NCBI GenBank assembly: GCA_964521285.1
Contig: CAZFQS010000006.1
Coordinates: 62,001 to 126,000 of the forward strand
Length of the DNA: 64,000 nt
Origin: G020354785 sp964521285
GTDB lineage: Bacteria; Bacteroidota; Bacteroidia; Bacteroidales; UBA10428
Direction: 5' to 3'
The notes below the pieces were generated by a model, which had not been told where the DNA came from, searched no databases, and saw nothing but the letters and a program-made list of their open reading frames with translations. Shown one piece after another: positions 16,386 through 26,112 of the stretch; positions within the stretch are counted from its first letter, which is position 1, and each line of letters opens with the position of its first letter. Position numbers and translations under genes: made by a program.

Positions 16386-16418
16386 AGAGAAGTTAAATAA
16401 TTAGCTTCTCTTTTTTTT
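16386..16418 (+). terminator. rho-independent terminator of the DUF1573 gene
   Basis: An 11-bp stem AGAGAAGTTAA/TTAGCTTCTCT with one G-U pair and a 4-nt loop is followed by eight T. It lies 33 nt after the stop. The remainder of the gap to 16617 is AT-rich with nothing recognised. Confidence 0.85.
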
Positions 16419-16617
16419 AGTTATAAAACCCGGCATTTAAAATATTTTTTGTCAGACTAACATTGTTTCCTGCAAAAGAATTCTGAATTTTCATATCCTT
16501 TATATTTTTTTATCTTATTATTTTTATTATGTAAATGATATTTTAAATACATTTAGAATATATTTAATAAGTATTTAAAATCGCTTTTGATCCTCTATTA
16601 ATAATTGCTATATACCT

Positions 16618-18882
16618 ATGGAAACAATACAGGGCAAGAAAAAAAGTTTTGGTACAGCACCGGTATTTTTTACTGCCATATCTACAATTTTAGGTGCAAT
16701 ACTTTTCCTGCGATTTGGTTATGCTGTAGGAACATTGGGTTTTGCCGGGGTTATTCTAATTATTATTGTTGGACATTTAGTAACCATTCCTACAGCTTTT
16801 GCATTATCAGAAATAGCAACAAACCAGCGTGTTGAGGGAGGAGGCGAGTATTTTATCATTTCCCGTTCATTTGGCTTGAATATTGGTGCCACCATAGGTA
16901 TAGCACTTTATTTTTCACAGGCTATAAGTGTTGCATTTTATGTTATAGCTTTTACAGAATCTTTTGAGCCCCTTTTCAATTTTGTTAAGGTAAGGTTTGA
17001 TATTGAACTGCCCCGCCAGGTAATAAGTATACCTTCTATGCTTGCTTTGTCATACCTTATTTTAAAAAAAGGTGCAAACATGGGAGTAAAAACACTTTAT
17101 GCAATAGTATTACTTTTAGCATTATCACTGACATTATTCTTTTTGGGTAGTAGGGTAGGTTCAAATGTATGCGGACTCGATACCAATTTGGAAACTCCTG
17201 TTGCCTTATCAGGTAATTTGCTATCAATACCCAAAGGAGCACTTAAACAGTTTTTTATCGTATTTGCTATTATCTTCCCTGCATTTACAGGCATGACAGC
17301 AGGAGTTGGCCTTTCAGGGGATTTAAAGAATCCTGGCAGGTCTATTCCTATCGGAACAATTACGGCAACAGTCCTGGGCATGATAGCATACATATTTGTA
17401 TCATATAAATTATCTGTTTCAGCACCTCCGGGAGTTATTACTGATGAGAATAATCTGTGTTTTATGAGAGAAATTACGTTGTATGGCATAATAATGATTC
17501 CACTGGGCCTTGCAGCTTCAACAATGTCATCGGCAATTGGTTCTGTAATGGTTGCTCCAAGGACACTCCAGGCGTTAGGATTAGACAGATCATTACCCTT
17601 CAGACCATTTAATAATGCAATGGCAAAGGGCAAGGGTGAGATATACGAGCCATTCAATGCTTCAGTGGTTACCATTATTATTGCTTTAATATTTGTTGCC
17701 CTGGGAAATGTCAATTCCGTTGCACAAATAATTTCAATGTTTTTTATGGTTACTTATGGTTCTATCTGTCTTATTTCATTTCTCTATCATTTCGGGGCAG
17801 ATCCCTCTTACCGGCCTGTTTTTAAGTCACGCTGGTATATTTCTTTAATTGGATTTATTATGTGCTTATGGTTAATGTTTAAAATAAATACAGGTTATGC
17901 CTTGGCTGCTATTATCACGATGACATTAATTTATTTAATAATTAGCTATACGCATAAGGAAAGAGGAGGATTACAGAATATTTTTCAGGGAGCAATATTT
18001 CAGATAACCCGTAAGATTCAGGTATTCATTCAAAAATCGAAAAAAACTGCGGCTGAAAGTAAATGGAGACCTTCAGCAATTTGTGTATCTAATTCGGCTT
18101 TTCAAAGAGATAAAGCATTAAAGCTATTAAACTGGATTTCTTATAAATACGGATTTGGTACATTTATACATCTGATTGAAGATTATTTCTCAAAAGCATC
18201 AAATCAAAAATCTATTGAAATTTTAGATAAATTAATAGATATATCTGATGAGAAAAGTAATGTTTACATTGATACTATTATTTCACCATCCTATACATCA
18301 GCTATTGCACAGACTATTCAACTACCGAGTATTTCGGGATTACCCAATAATATGATAATATTTGAGTTTGATAAAGAAAATCCCGACAACCTTAAGCAAA
18401 TATCCGAGAATATTCCGCTTGTAAAAGCAGGGAATCTTGATATTTGTGTATTGGGTGCATCAAGGAGACAAATAAATTATAAACAGGGAATACACATATG
18501 GATAAGAGGCACTGATTTTGAAAATTCAAACCTGATGATTTTACTGAGCTATATAATTCTTGGACACCCTGACTGGCGGCACGGGAAGATTAAAATTCTG
18601 GATATCTGTGAGGAAGAAGATATGGAGAAAACAAGAAATAACTTAATTGAACTTATTCACAAAGGACACCTGCCAATTTCTCCCAATAATATCGAATTGA
18701 TAAAACTTGAAGAAAATATCAGTTATAAATCTCAGATTAATTCGAGATCCAGTGAGGCAGGTCTGACAGTAATAGGATTCCGGGAGGAACAATTAAAATA
18801 TGATAAGGATTTATTTAACGGTTACGATGAAGTTGGAGATATTCTTTTTGTAAATGCAACAGGTGAAAAGAAAATAAAATAA
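16618..18882 (+). CDS. SLC12-type (cation-chloride cotransporter-like) APC permease
   Basis: A 754-residue membrane protein. The first 450 residues hold about twelve helices of the APC fold, beginning with the conserved GTAPVFFTAISTILGAILFLRFGYAVG-type helix 1 (unwound GA-I-L-FLR), then EGGGEYFIISR in helix 3 and FPAFTGMTAGVGLSGDLKNPG in helix 6. The C-terminal 300 residues are soluble, with a universal-stress-like alternating fold, as in bacterial homologues of SLC12 carriers. The family moves Cl- with Na+ or K+, or amino acids in some bacterial members; the substrate here is unknown. zwf follows after 13 nt, so co-transcription is likely. Firm on fold, open on substrate. Confidence 0.87.
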   Translation: METIQGKKKSFGTAPVFFTAISTILGAILFLRFGYAVGTLGFAGVILIIIVGHLVTIPTAFALSEIATNQRVEGGGEYFIISRSFGLNIGATIGIALYFSQAISVAFYVIAFTESFEPLFNFVKVRFDIELPRQVISIPSMLALSYLILKKGANMGVKTLYAIVLLLALSLTLFFLGSRVGSNVCGLDTNLETPVALSGNLLSIPKGALKQFFIVFAIIFPAFTGMTAGVGLSGDLKNPGRSIPIGTITATVLGMIAYIFVSYKLSVSAPPGVITDENNLCFMREITLYGIIMIPLGLAASTMSSAIGSVMVAPRTLQALGLDRSLPFRPFNNAMAKGKGEIYEPFNASVVTIIIALIFVALGNVNSVAQIISMFFMVTYGSICLISFLYHFGADPSYRPVFKSRWYISLIGFIMCLWLMFKINTGYALAAIITMTLIYLIISYTHKERGGLQNIFQGAIFQITRKIQVFIQKSKKTAAESKWRPSAICVSNSAFQRDKALKLLNWISYKYGFGTFIHLIEDYFSKASNQKSIEILDKLIDISDEKSNVYIDTIISPSYTSAIAQTIQLPSISGLPNNMIIFEFDKENPDNLKQISENIPLVKAGNLDICVLGASRRQINYKQGIHIWIRGTDFENSNLMILLSYIILGHPDWRHGKIKILDICEEEDMEKTRNNLIELIHKGHLPISPNNIELIKLEENISYKSQINSRSSEAGLTVIGFREEQLKYDKDLFNGYDEVGDILFVNATGEKKIK

Positions 18883-18895
18883 GCTTTTCTTAAAG

Positions 18896-20425
18896 ATGAA
18901 AATCTCTGATCCACATATAATAGTAATTTTTGGTGCTTCAGGCGATCTTACAAAGCGAAAACTAATACCCGCCCTTTATGAGCTCCAGGCACAAAAGCTT
19001 TTGCCTGAAAATTATGTTGTTCTTGGGGTAGGAAGGACCAGCCTTAATAATGAGCAATTCAGGCAAAGAATGAAGGAAGGATTAAGAGAATATGCTAAAA
19101 ACCGCGATAAGAACATGTTAACAGATAATTTTTTGAAGAGATTATATTACCTTTCCATTGAAACAAGTAAAACTACTGAATATAGTATTTTAAAAGATAA
19201 ATTATCAGAATTGGACAAAGAATATAATACCCGGGGAAATTATATATTTTACCTTGCAACTCCCCCGGGTTTATACGAAATTATCCCCAATAATCTTTTT
19301 CATGCCGGATTAACATCCAATAATGAATCCGGATGGAAAAGACTAGTAGTTGAAAAACCTTTTGGCAACAACTTAAAATCTGCCAGAGACTTGAATAAGA
19401 ACCTTTTAAAATATTTTTCTGAAGGGCAGATTTATAGAATTGATCATTACCTGGGTAAAGAGACAGTCCAGAATGTACTGGTTACAAGGTTTTCCAATGG
19501 TATATTCGAGCCGTTGTGGAACAGAAATTATATACACCATATTGAGATTACAGCTGCCGAAAGCATAGGTATTGAAAATCGCGGCAGCTACTATGACAAA
19601 ACAGGAGCATTAAGAGATATGTTGCAGAATCATTTATTGCAGCTTGTCGCACTGGTCGCCATGGAACCTCCTACGGTAATTAATTCCACTTCCATCAGAA
19701 ATGAAACACTTAAGGTATTTCAGTCATTACGTCAAATAGATATTGAGGAGGTTGAAAAGACTGTTATCCGTGGTCAATATACCGAGTCAGTTATAAAAGG
19801 TGAGAAAATAAGGTCATACAGGGATGAACCGGAGGTTTCAGATGATTCCAGGACTGAAACCTTTGTTGCTTTGAAACTGTATATTGATAACTGGAGATGG
19901 GGAGGCATACCGTTTTATATAAGAACCGGAAAGAGGTTGCCCACAATGGTTACAGAAGTGGTTGTTCATTTTAAGCCAACACCACATAAACTTTTTTGCT
20001 TTAATGAAATGGAGTTTAATTCTGATAATCAGTTAGTAATAAGAATACAGCCAGATGAAGGCATACTTTTGAAATTTGGAGTGAAAGTGCCTGGTGCGGG
20101 ATTTAATGTACAGGATGTAAATATGGATTTTCATTATTCAAGTCTTGCCAATAATTACATACCTGAAGCTTATCAGAGGTTGTTACTGGACTGTATGCAG
20201 GGTGATTCAACATTATATACCAGAGGTGATGCAATTGAAGAAGCATGGAAGTTTGTTGATCCGATAGTGGATGCATGGAATGAAAAGCCGGATATACGGA
20301 TTTTCGGTTATCCTGCTGGCACATGGGGCCCGGAAATAGCGGATTCATTGATTGAAGAGAAGAATATGACATGGAGATATCCATGTAAAAATCTTACTGG
20401 TAATGGTAGTTATTGTGAATTATAA
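18896..20425 (+). CDS. zwf: glucose-6-phosphate 1-dehydrogenase
   Basis: Zwf oxidises glucose-6-phosphate to 6-phosphogluconolactone with NADP+, the entry to the oxidative pentose phosphate pathway. The 509-residue length is normal. The nucleotide-binding motif GASGDLTKRK is at residues 13-22 and the active-site RIDHYLGKE with the catalytic His is near 181. VVEKPFG and FVALKLYIDNWRW are also typical. The next enzyme, 6-phosphogluconolactonase, follows after a 77-nt gap that carries a decayed repeat. The assignment is firm. Confidence 0.97.
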   Translation: MKISDPHIIVIFGASGDLTKRKLIPALYELQAQKLLPENYVVLGVGRTSLNNEQFRQRMKEGLREYAKNRDKNMLTDNFLKRLYYLSIETSKTTEYSILKDKLSELDKEYNTRGNYIFYLATPPGLYEIIPNNLFHAGLTSNNESGWKRLVVEKPFGNNLKSARDLNKNLLKYFSEGQIYRIDHYLGKETVQNVLVTRFSNGIFEPLWNRNYIHHIEITAAESIGIENRGSYYDKTGALRDMLQNHLLQLVALVAMEPPTVINSTSIRNETLKVFQSLRQIDIEEVEKTVIRGQYTESVIKGEKIRSYRDEPEVSDDSRTETFVALKLYIDNWRWGGIPFYIRTGKRLPTMVTEVVVHFKPTPHKLFCFNEMEFNSDNQLVIRIQPDEGILLKFGVKVPGAGFNVQDVNMDFHYSSLANNYIPEAYQRLLLDCMQGDSTLYTRGDAIEEAWKFVDPIVDAWNEKPDIRIFGYPAGTWGPEIADSLIEEKNMTWRYPCKNLTGNGSYCEL

Positions 20426-20449
20426 TATAGTAATTTATTTATTGGTATA

Positions 20450-20482
20450 CTGCCTGTCTGCCAAAGCTAGGGTTCGTGCAGG
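20450..20482. repeat. possible decayed palindromic repeat between zwf and pgl
   Basis: CTGCCTGTCTGCC and a downstream GTGCAGG flank an AAGCT core. This resembles a decayed copy of the GC-rich CCTGCCTGCC-type palindromes common between genes in this phylum. Only one copy was seen here, so support is weak. Confidence 0.25.
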
Positions 20483-20502
20483 AATCATTTAATTATTTAA
20501 TA

Positions 20503-21243
20503 ATGAGACCGGATATTAAAGTTTTTGACAACGCCTCAGAAATGGCAGAGGAACTTGTTGAAGAATTTTACAGATACACAAAAGAACTCTATGAATTGAA
20601 TAAAAAGGTTAATATTGCTATCTCAGGTGGTAGTTCACCGTTATATTTTTACAGGAGGCTCGCCAGTTTTAATGCTATAAGCTTAAAAAAAATTGACTGG
20701 AATAAAATTCATATTTTCTGGGTTGATGAACGATGTGTCCCCCCTAATCACCAGGATAGCAATTATGGATCGGCAGACAGATTATTCTTGCGGACAATAG
20801 ATATTCCCCGGGAAAATATCCACAGGATACGGGGAGAAAAAGAACCGTCTGAAGAAACTTTGAGATATTCAAAGGAACTTAAATCAAATATTCCATTGAG
20901 AAATAGTTTCCCGTCATTTGACTGGGTTTTTCTTGGGCTTGGAGAGGACGGACATACAGCCTCAATTTTTCCTGATCAACTTAATGTGTTATTCTCAAAC
21001 AGTTTTTGTGAACCTGTTATGCATCCGCAAACAAAACAAAGGAGAATTACTTTGACAGGCAAAGTGCTTGTTAATTCCCGTCGTATTACATTTCTGATAA
21101 CAGGTGAAAATAAACATAAAGCCGTAAAAGAGATTATAAATAACGAGTCTTCTGCTAAGTTATATCCTGCCAGTTATATCAAATCCCTTGGTGGTAAATT
21201 AGAGTGGTATCTTGATAAACAGGCCGCTCAGCTTATTAAATAA
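20503..21243 (+). CDS. pgl: 6-phosphogluconolactonase
   Basis: Pgl hydrolyses 6-phosphogluconolactone to 6-phosphogluconate, the step after Zwf. The 246-residue protein shows AISGGSSPLYFYRRL (near 43-57), the FWVDERCVPPNHQDSNYG signature (split as DERCVPP and SNYG) and LGLGEDGHTASIFP with the catalytic His. I chose the ATG at 20503; an in-frame GTG at 20476 would add nine residues that begin inside the decayed repeat. Together with zwf it gives the oxidative pentose phosphate entry; a 6-phosphogluconate dehydrogenase is not in the window. Confidence 0.94.
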   Translation: MRPDIKVFDNASEMAEELVEEFYRYTKELYELNKKVNIAISGGSSPLYFYRRLASFNAISLKKIDWNKIHIFWVDERCVPPNHQDSNYGSADRLFLRTIDIPRENIHRIRGEKEPSEETLRYSKELKSNIPLRNSFPSFDWVFLGLGEDGHTASIFPDQLNVLFSNSFCEPVMHPQTKQRRITLTGKVLVNSRRITFLITGENKHKAVKEIINNESSAKLYPASYIKSLGGKLEWYLDKQAAQLIK

Positions 21244-21493
21244 TTACCTTTATCAAGAATAATATTACTCCGTTAATAAAATGATAATTCATTTTTCCTG
21301 ACATATAAAAAATATCCGGTACAATTAAAATCTAAAAGGAAAATTCTTCTTATAATATAAGAAAATCTGACTTTAATAAATGAATATTAATTGTTAGTCA
21401 AATAGCTTAATAATCAATCCCCTGTGAGCATAATATATTTATAATTTTACTATAAATTTATTAAACCTAAGTCTTTAAAGAAAACCCTGAAAA

Positions 21494-21964
21494 TTGCCTA
21501 GTATATTTATAGTAGATAATAACCCGTTATTCCGAAGATTGACTGCTCAGTATCTTAATGTAGCTGATTTTAATGATATTCTTACTTTTCCTGATGCTGA
21601 TGAATGCCTGAAATATATTGATCTGCAACCTGATATAGTCGTAACTGAATTATATTATGGTGATAATAAAATTAATGGTATTGGTTTGTTAACGAGAATA
21701 AAGACCTTAAGTCCTAAAACAAAGGTTATTTTCTTATCCTCATCCAGAGACCTGGAAGGTGCCATTCAATCAGTACGTCTTGGAGCAGTTGACTTTATTG
21801 TAAAAAGCAAACTGGCATTAGATAAATTAATACTAAGAATAAAGCAATTAACAAGTTATAATCAGGAAATCAAAAGGGCAAATACTTTAAATATTACAAT
21901 TGCTGCATCTCTGGTAATTTTAATAGTAATATTTATAAGCCTGATATTCCTATATGGCCATTAG
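21494..21964 (+). CDS. membrane-anchored degenerate response-regulator receiver
   Basis: A 156-residue protein with a CheY-like receiver (1-120) and a hydrophobic C-terminal helix at about 132-154, so it should be tail-anchored in the inner membrane facing the cytoplasm. At the phospho-acceptor position the usual Asp is Glu (E52, in VVTEL), which often mimics the phosphorylated state. The acidic pair is D8-N9 instead of two acids, while S82 and K104 are kept. There is no output domain. The start is a TTG at 21494, directly before the first receiver strand. It stands alone; partners are unknown. The receiver fold and the substitution are seen; constitutive activity is inference. Confidence 0.8.
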   Translation: MPSIFIVDNNPLFRRLTAQYLNVADFNDILTFPDADECLKYIDLQPDIVVTELYYGDNKINGIGLLTRIKTLSPKTKVIFLSSSRDLEGAIQSVRLGAVDFIVKSKLALDKLILRIKQLTSYNQEIKRANTLNITIAASLVILIVIFISLIFLYGH

Positions 21965-22037
21965 TATTTTCAGGTGATTATCCTTTTCAGCAGTAATTTT
22001 TTCCGGTTTAATACAGTGAGTAAGTACTTTTCTTTAA

Positions 22038-23978
22038 TTAGTAATTCACTTTGTTAACAGTAAGGTCATTGTTATAATTTAAAATACTGATTGATATATT
22101 TTCAAGGCCACTTTTTATATCTCTTCTTATAAATACGTAATCTGATAACAGCAAATTAATCTTAAAATGTTCAATACACCGGGGGAAATATTTTCCGTAG
22201 CTTTTTAAAGCACTAAGAGAATACAAAGCAATATCATATCCCAGGAAGCAATAATTGTAACCTTTGGCCATAACCGAATGGGGTTCATAATTATAAATTC
22301 TCCTGCATTTATTAATGAAATATTTGGTATGCTTATCATTGTAATCTATATAGAAAGGCACATAAATGTTTAACTGCAGATCATGAAGGTATTCAATATC
22401 AATATTACTCCATGTTTGCCATATTGGATATCCGAATACTCTTATCTGGTAGTCCTTCTGATACCTCCTTAATTTATTAACCGCCTTCATCACGTAAGCT
22501 TCATTTGTTGAAGATATAAAAACCATATTTTCTTTATCTTTAGACAGGGCATAAAGAATATTATTGCTAAAAGTATCGTTAAATCTGACCTCTTTATATA
22601 CTATGTATTTATAAGTTGAATCCCGGTAAAAATTGGAAAATAATCTTCCCCGGAAGTAATTCATTTCTTTAAATTCATTGCTGTCGCTATTGTGAATAAG
22701 AATTATATTCTTATCATAGAATTGTGAAATATAATCTGCCCAAACATCAAGCTCGGTTTTCCTGGAAGGTATAACCTGTATTATAAAAGGGTTATTCTCA
22801 ATTAAATCGGTTCGCGGGGATAAAGGAGATACAATGACTATTTGCTGTTGCCTGGCAAAATCGGCGACTAATTTTAAATTTTCCGGGAAAATCGGACCAA
22901 TAATAATATCCGGATTAAAATACTCTAGTTCTCTGATAATCCTTTTTACCGTATTCGTGTCTCTCTCTGTGTCTCTTACAATAATCTTTATAGAGTTAAC
23001 TGAATTTTTCAGTGAATCCACTGCCAGTAAGACACCTTCGTAAAATTCAATAAAACTTGCTCCAATAGAAGCCTTTTTTTTGGTTGCTTCATAATAAGCT
23101 TCATCTGTTATTAGTGATGTGTCTTTTTCCAGTTTTTGTATTTCAACAAACTCTTTACTAAAGAAAGGCAATAGTAGTGCAACTTTAATAGAATCTCTAT
23201 ATCCCCGGATGGAATCACATTCATATGCAGACAGGGGAGAAGTATATTTTTCCAGAAATAGTTTAATTGAATCGGTAATTGCCTGCAGAGTGTCTATATA
23301 TAGTACCCCGGGTTTAGGGATTTTTAGTATATATCCTTTTTTTAGACCCCATCTTAGTTGGTCGTTGTAATTAATTATTTCAGCTATGGGAACGCCAAAT
23401 TTTTTCGAAATGGAATATAATGTATCATTTTCACTGACTGTATAGAATACAAATTTTTCTTCAGGCCCCTCAGTTTCCATAATTTTCTCCAGAACATCCT
23501 TTTTTGGAATTTTAATTATTTGTCCGGTTTTCAAACCTGTTTTTATCTCATCGTTATATCTGCATATAATGTCAATTGGCACGTTGTATTTTTTTGAAAT
23601 AAAGTATAGAGTCTGTCTCCTTTTGACTTTATGGTAATGAAAATCATCTTTATTCAGTTCATCCTCTCCATCATCCTGGGCCTGAATATATGTTTTTATA
23701 GGGATTCTTAATGCTTTTCCCGGATTGATTGATTCTGCCGTTATTCCTGGATTTTCATTTAAAATTACATTTTCCGTTACTCCATAAGCCCGGCTAATAG
23801 CATATATTGTCTGACCTTTTTGAACAGTATGTATATAATATAACCTTCCATTTATTATGACTTTTTCAGATGAACGTACTACCTGGGGGGTCTGTTCCTG
23901 GGGAAAAGCGTTATAATTTTGAAAAATGAATATTAATCCAAAAACTAATAATATATAGTATATTGTACGGTTTTTCAA
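22038..23978 (-). CDS. LysM-repeat protein with a periplasmic-binding-protein type 1 domain
   Basis: About 646 residues: a signal peptide (about 1-27, ending before FPQ), then three LysM repeats at roughly 46-94, 109-155 and 173-218 (each with an HTVQKGQTIYAIS-type start and an LRIP or LKIPK end), then from about 285 a type 1 periplasmic-binding domain (VKRIIRELEYFNPDIIIGPIF region, split here as IIIGPIF) as in branched-chain amino acid receptors. No ABC transporter is adjacent, so it is probably a peptidoglycan-bound receptor rather than a transport component. I placed the start at the TTG 23978; the frame stays open upstream, but that stretch is an octamer tandem repeat giving a nonsense hydrophobic sequence. 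Architecture is known in Bacteroidota; the role is not established. Confidence 0.85.
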   Translation of the reverse strand: MKNRTIYYILLVFGLIFIFQNYNAFPQEQTPQVVRSSEKVIINGRLYYIHTVQKGQTIYAISRAYGVTENVILNENPGITAESINPGKALRIPIKTYIQAQDDGEDELNKDDFHYHKVKRRQTLYFISKKYNVPIDIICRYNDEIKTGLKTGQIIKIPKKDVLEKIMETEGPEEKFVFYTVSENDTLYSISKKFGVPIAEIINYNDQLRWGLKKGYILKIPKPGVLYIDTLQAITDSIKLFLEKYTSPLSAYECDSIRGYRDSIKVALLLPFFSKEFVEIQKLEKDTSLITDEAYYEATKKKASIGASFIEFYEGVLLAVDSLKNSVNSIKIIVRDTERDTNTVKRIIRELEYFNPDIIIGPIFPENLKLVADFARQQQIVIVSPLSPRTDLIENNPFIIQVIPSRKTELDVWADYISQFYDKNIILIHNSDSNEFKEMNYFRGRLFSNFYRDSTYKYIVYKEVRFNDTFSNNILYALSKDKENMVFISSTNEAYVMKAVNKLRRYQKDYQIRVFGYPIWQTWSNIDIEYLHDLQLNIYVPFYIDYNDKHTKYFINKCRRIYNYEPHSVMAKGYNYCFLGYDIALYSLSALKSYGKYFPRCIEHFKINLLLSDYVFIRRDIKSGLENISISILNYNNDLTVNKVNY

Positions 23979-24023
23979 AGTCTCGCTTATTTGTTTCGTG
24001 TTTTGGTAAAAGTAGTAAAGTAA

Positions 24024-24071
24024 AACAATATAACAATAGAACAACGGAACAATAGGACAATAGAACAATAG
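24024..24071. repeat. AACAATAG octamer tandem repeat
   Basis: About six imperfect copies of the 8-nt unit AACAATAG fill the space between the LysM gene start region and the purC stop codon. Copy-number change here could alter the leader of the LysM gene. Confidence 0.8.
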
Positions 24072-25025
24072 TTAATCGTAAACCGACTTCAGGTAATTAT
24101 TGACGTTATTTTCTATCCTGCTTAAAACATTTTCACTTCTCTCCTTTATAAATTTTTCACCTGTGATTTTCTCATAAAGTTCAATATATCTTTCAGTAAT
24201 TTCATTAACAAATGCATCCGGTATTTGCGGCATAGTCTGTCCTTCCATGCCCTGGAAATTATTTGCAATAAGCCATTGCCTTACAAATTCTTTTGATAGT
24301 TGTTTTTGGGGCTCTCCCTTTTTTAGCCTTTCAATATATCCATCCGAATAAAAATAACGTGACGAATCCGGTGTATTTATTTCATCAATCAGAAAAATTT
24401 TACCATCCTTTTTACCAAATTCATATTTTGTGTCAACCAGAATAAGCCCTCTTTCCTGTGCAATTTCGGTACCCCTCCTGAAGAGAGCATAAGTATATTT
24501 TTCAAGTAAATCATAATCTTCCTCCGACACCAGGCCGCCACTTAATATCTCCTCTTTTGAAATATCGAGGTCATGGCCTTCTTCAGCTTTGGTTGCAGGC
24601 GTAATTATAGGTTCAGGAAATTTCTGGTTTTCAACCATCCCTTCAGGCACAGGAGCGCCGCTTAAAGTTCTTTTGCCGGCTCTGTATTCTCTCCATGCAT
24701 GTCCTGCAAGGTATCCTCTTATTACCATCTCAACTTTAAAAGGTTCGGCATAATGACCAACCGTTACCATGGGATCCGGACTCTCAATTTTCCAGTTCGG
24801 TACAATGTCTGCTGTCGCATCAAGAAATTTTGAGGCAATCTGGTTAAGCACCTGTCCCTTATAAGGAATACCTTTTGGTAACACTACGTCAAAAGCAGAA
24901 ATCCTGTCAGTTACAACCATTACAAGAAATTTGTCATTTATATTGTAAACATCACGGACCTTTCCCACATATAATCCTTTCTGGTTTTTAAAACTAAAGT
25001 TGGTTTTCGTTATTGCTTCAGCCAT
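24072..25025 (-). CDS. purC: SAICAR synthetase
   Basis: PurC joins CAIR and aspartate with ATP to form SAICAR in purine synthesis. The 317-residue protein is of the longer, yeast-like form. Hallmarks are GKVRDVY at about 21-27, TDRISAFDV, the EPFKVEMVIRGYLAGHAWREY block near 95-115 (GYLAGHAW), and DTKYEFG followed by DEINTPDSSRYF. The ATG at 25025 gives the normal N-terminus. It follows phoH after 23 nt, so the two are probably co-transcribed. Firm. Confidence 0.97.
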   Translation of the reverse strand: MAEAITKTNFSFKNQKGLYVGKVRDVYNINDKFLVMVVTDRISAFDVVLPKGIPYKGQVLNQIASKFLDATADIVPNWKIESPDPMVTVGHYAEPFKVEMVIRGYLAGHAWREYRAGKRTLSGAPVPEGMVENQKFPEPIITPATKAEEGHDLDISKEEILSGGLVSEEDYDLLEKYTYALFRRGTEIAQERGLILVDTKYEFGKKDGKIFLIDEINTPDSSRYFYSDGYIERLKKGEPQKQLSKEFVRQWLIANNFQGMEGQTMPQIPDAFVNEITERYIELYEKITGEKFIKERSENVLSRIENNVNNYLKSVYD

Positions 25026-25048
25026 AATAAATTAAGTTTAATAAGTTA

Positions 25049-26026
25049 TTATTTAGACTTTGTCTGATTATTCCCGGTCTTTTGCGATTTATCGCTATAT
25101 GCATGAACAATATATTTTACCAGCCTGTGCCTTACAATGTCTCTTGTGTCAAATTCCACTTTTGATATACCTTTAATATCCTTAAGTATATTCAAAGCTT
25201 TAATAAGGCCTGAGATCTGTTTTTCCGGCAGATCAATCTGAGTTATATCTCCTGTTATTATAAATTTTGTATTTTTCCCCATTCTTGTCAGAAACATTTT
25301 TAACTGGTTGACAGATGTATTCTGTCCTTCATCAAGGATTACAAAAGCATTACTTAATGTTCTTCCCCGCATAAATGCCAGAGGGGCAATTTCTATAATC
25401 CCTTCTTCAATATATCCGCTTAGTTTTTTGCCAGGTATCATATCACGCAGAGCATCATATAACGGCTGCAGATAAGGATCCATTTTTTCCTTTAAATCTC
25501 CTGGTAAAAATCCTAAATTTTCACCTGCTTCAACTGCGGGACGGGTTAATATTATTTTATTCACTTCTTTATTCCTTAATGCCCTTACAGCAAGAGCTAT
25601 AGCAGTATAGGTCTTGCCGGTACCCGCAGGTCCTATAGCAAAAATTAAATCACTGTTCTGATATTCATCTACCAGTTTTTTTTGATTTATCGTTTTTGCT
25701 TTGATTATTTTTCCCTGGTTACCATAGATTAGTACATCCTCATCATGGGTAACTTTTTCCGGGAGATTTTCATCTTCAGAACTGAGTATGTTTTCAATAT
25801 CATCAACAGTTAATTTGTTCTTTCCCTGTGCATAGTCAATTAAATATTCGATTTTATTTTCAAAAATTTCAATTTCATTGTTTTCACCCAGCACTTTTAG
25901 TTCATTTCCCCTTGCTATTATTTTTATTTTTGAAAAGTAAGATTTTATTTTTTCAAGATTTATATTGTTGGCGCCATATATGGTTAATGGATCAATACCT
26001 TCCAAATATATAGTTTTTTCAATCAT
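25049..26026 (-). CDS. PhoH-like ATPase
   Basis: A 325-residue cytoplasmic P-loop protein. An N-terminal domain (1-100) is followed by Walker A GPAGTGKTY (about 135-143), TRPAVEAGENLGFLPGD, Walker B FVILDEGQN, and the C-terminal HRLVKYIV. PhoH-like proteins (YbeZ type) are NTPases tied to ribosome and RNA metabolism; they are not phosphate-specific despite the name. I chose the ATG at 26026, since it begins the normal MIEKTIYLEG start; an upstream ATG at 26083 would add 19 unconserved basic residues. Firm on family. Confidence 0.94.
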   Translation of the reverse strand: MIEKTIYLEGIDPLTIYGANNINLEKIKSYFSKIKIIARGNELKVLGENNEIEIFENKIEYLIDYAQGKNKLTVDDIENILSSEDENLPEKVTHDEDVLIYGNQGKIIKAKTINQKKLVDEYQNSDLIFAIGPAGTGKTYTAIALAVRALRNKEVNKIILTRPAVEAGENLGFLPGDLKEKMDPYLQPLYDALRDMIPGKKLSGYIEEGIIEIAPLAFMRGRTLSNAFVILDEGQNTSVNQLKMFLTRMGKNTKFIITGDITQIDLPEKQISGLIKALNILKDIKGISKVEFDTRDIVRHRLVKYIVHAYSDKSQKTGNNQTKSK

Positions 26027-26112
26027 AAAATTTGGAGAATAATGTTTACTTTTGATCTTTACAAAATAATGTTTTTTTATCATAAAACAATATTCATTTT
26101 CCGGAATTTTTA

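Noticed and set aside
17097..17714. Long open frame (205 residues) antisense to the SLC12-type transporter
   Set aside because: The opposite strand has full family motifs; the antisense product shows no recognisable sequence.
23979..24068. Upstream extension of the LysM-receptor protein
   Set aside because: It is mostly read from an octamer tandem repeat and gives a nonsense Tyr/Cys-rich stretch before the real signal peptide.
25049..26026. PhoH as part of a phosphate regulon with the VTC module
   Set aside because: PhoH-like proteins of this type act in RNA or ribosome metabolism, and no TTAACA-type repeats were seen before the gene.
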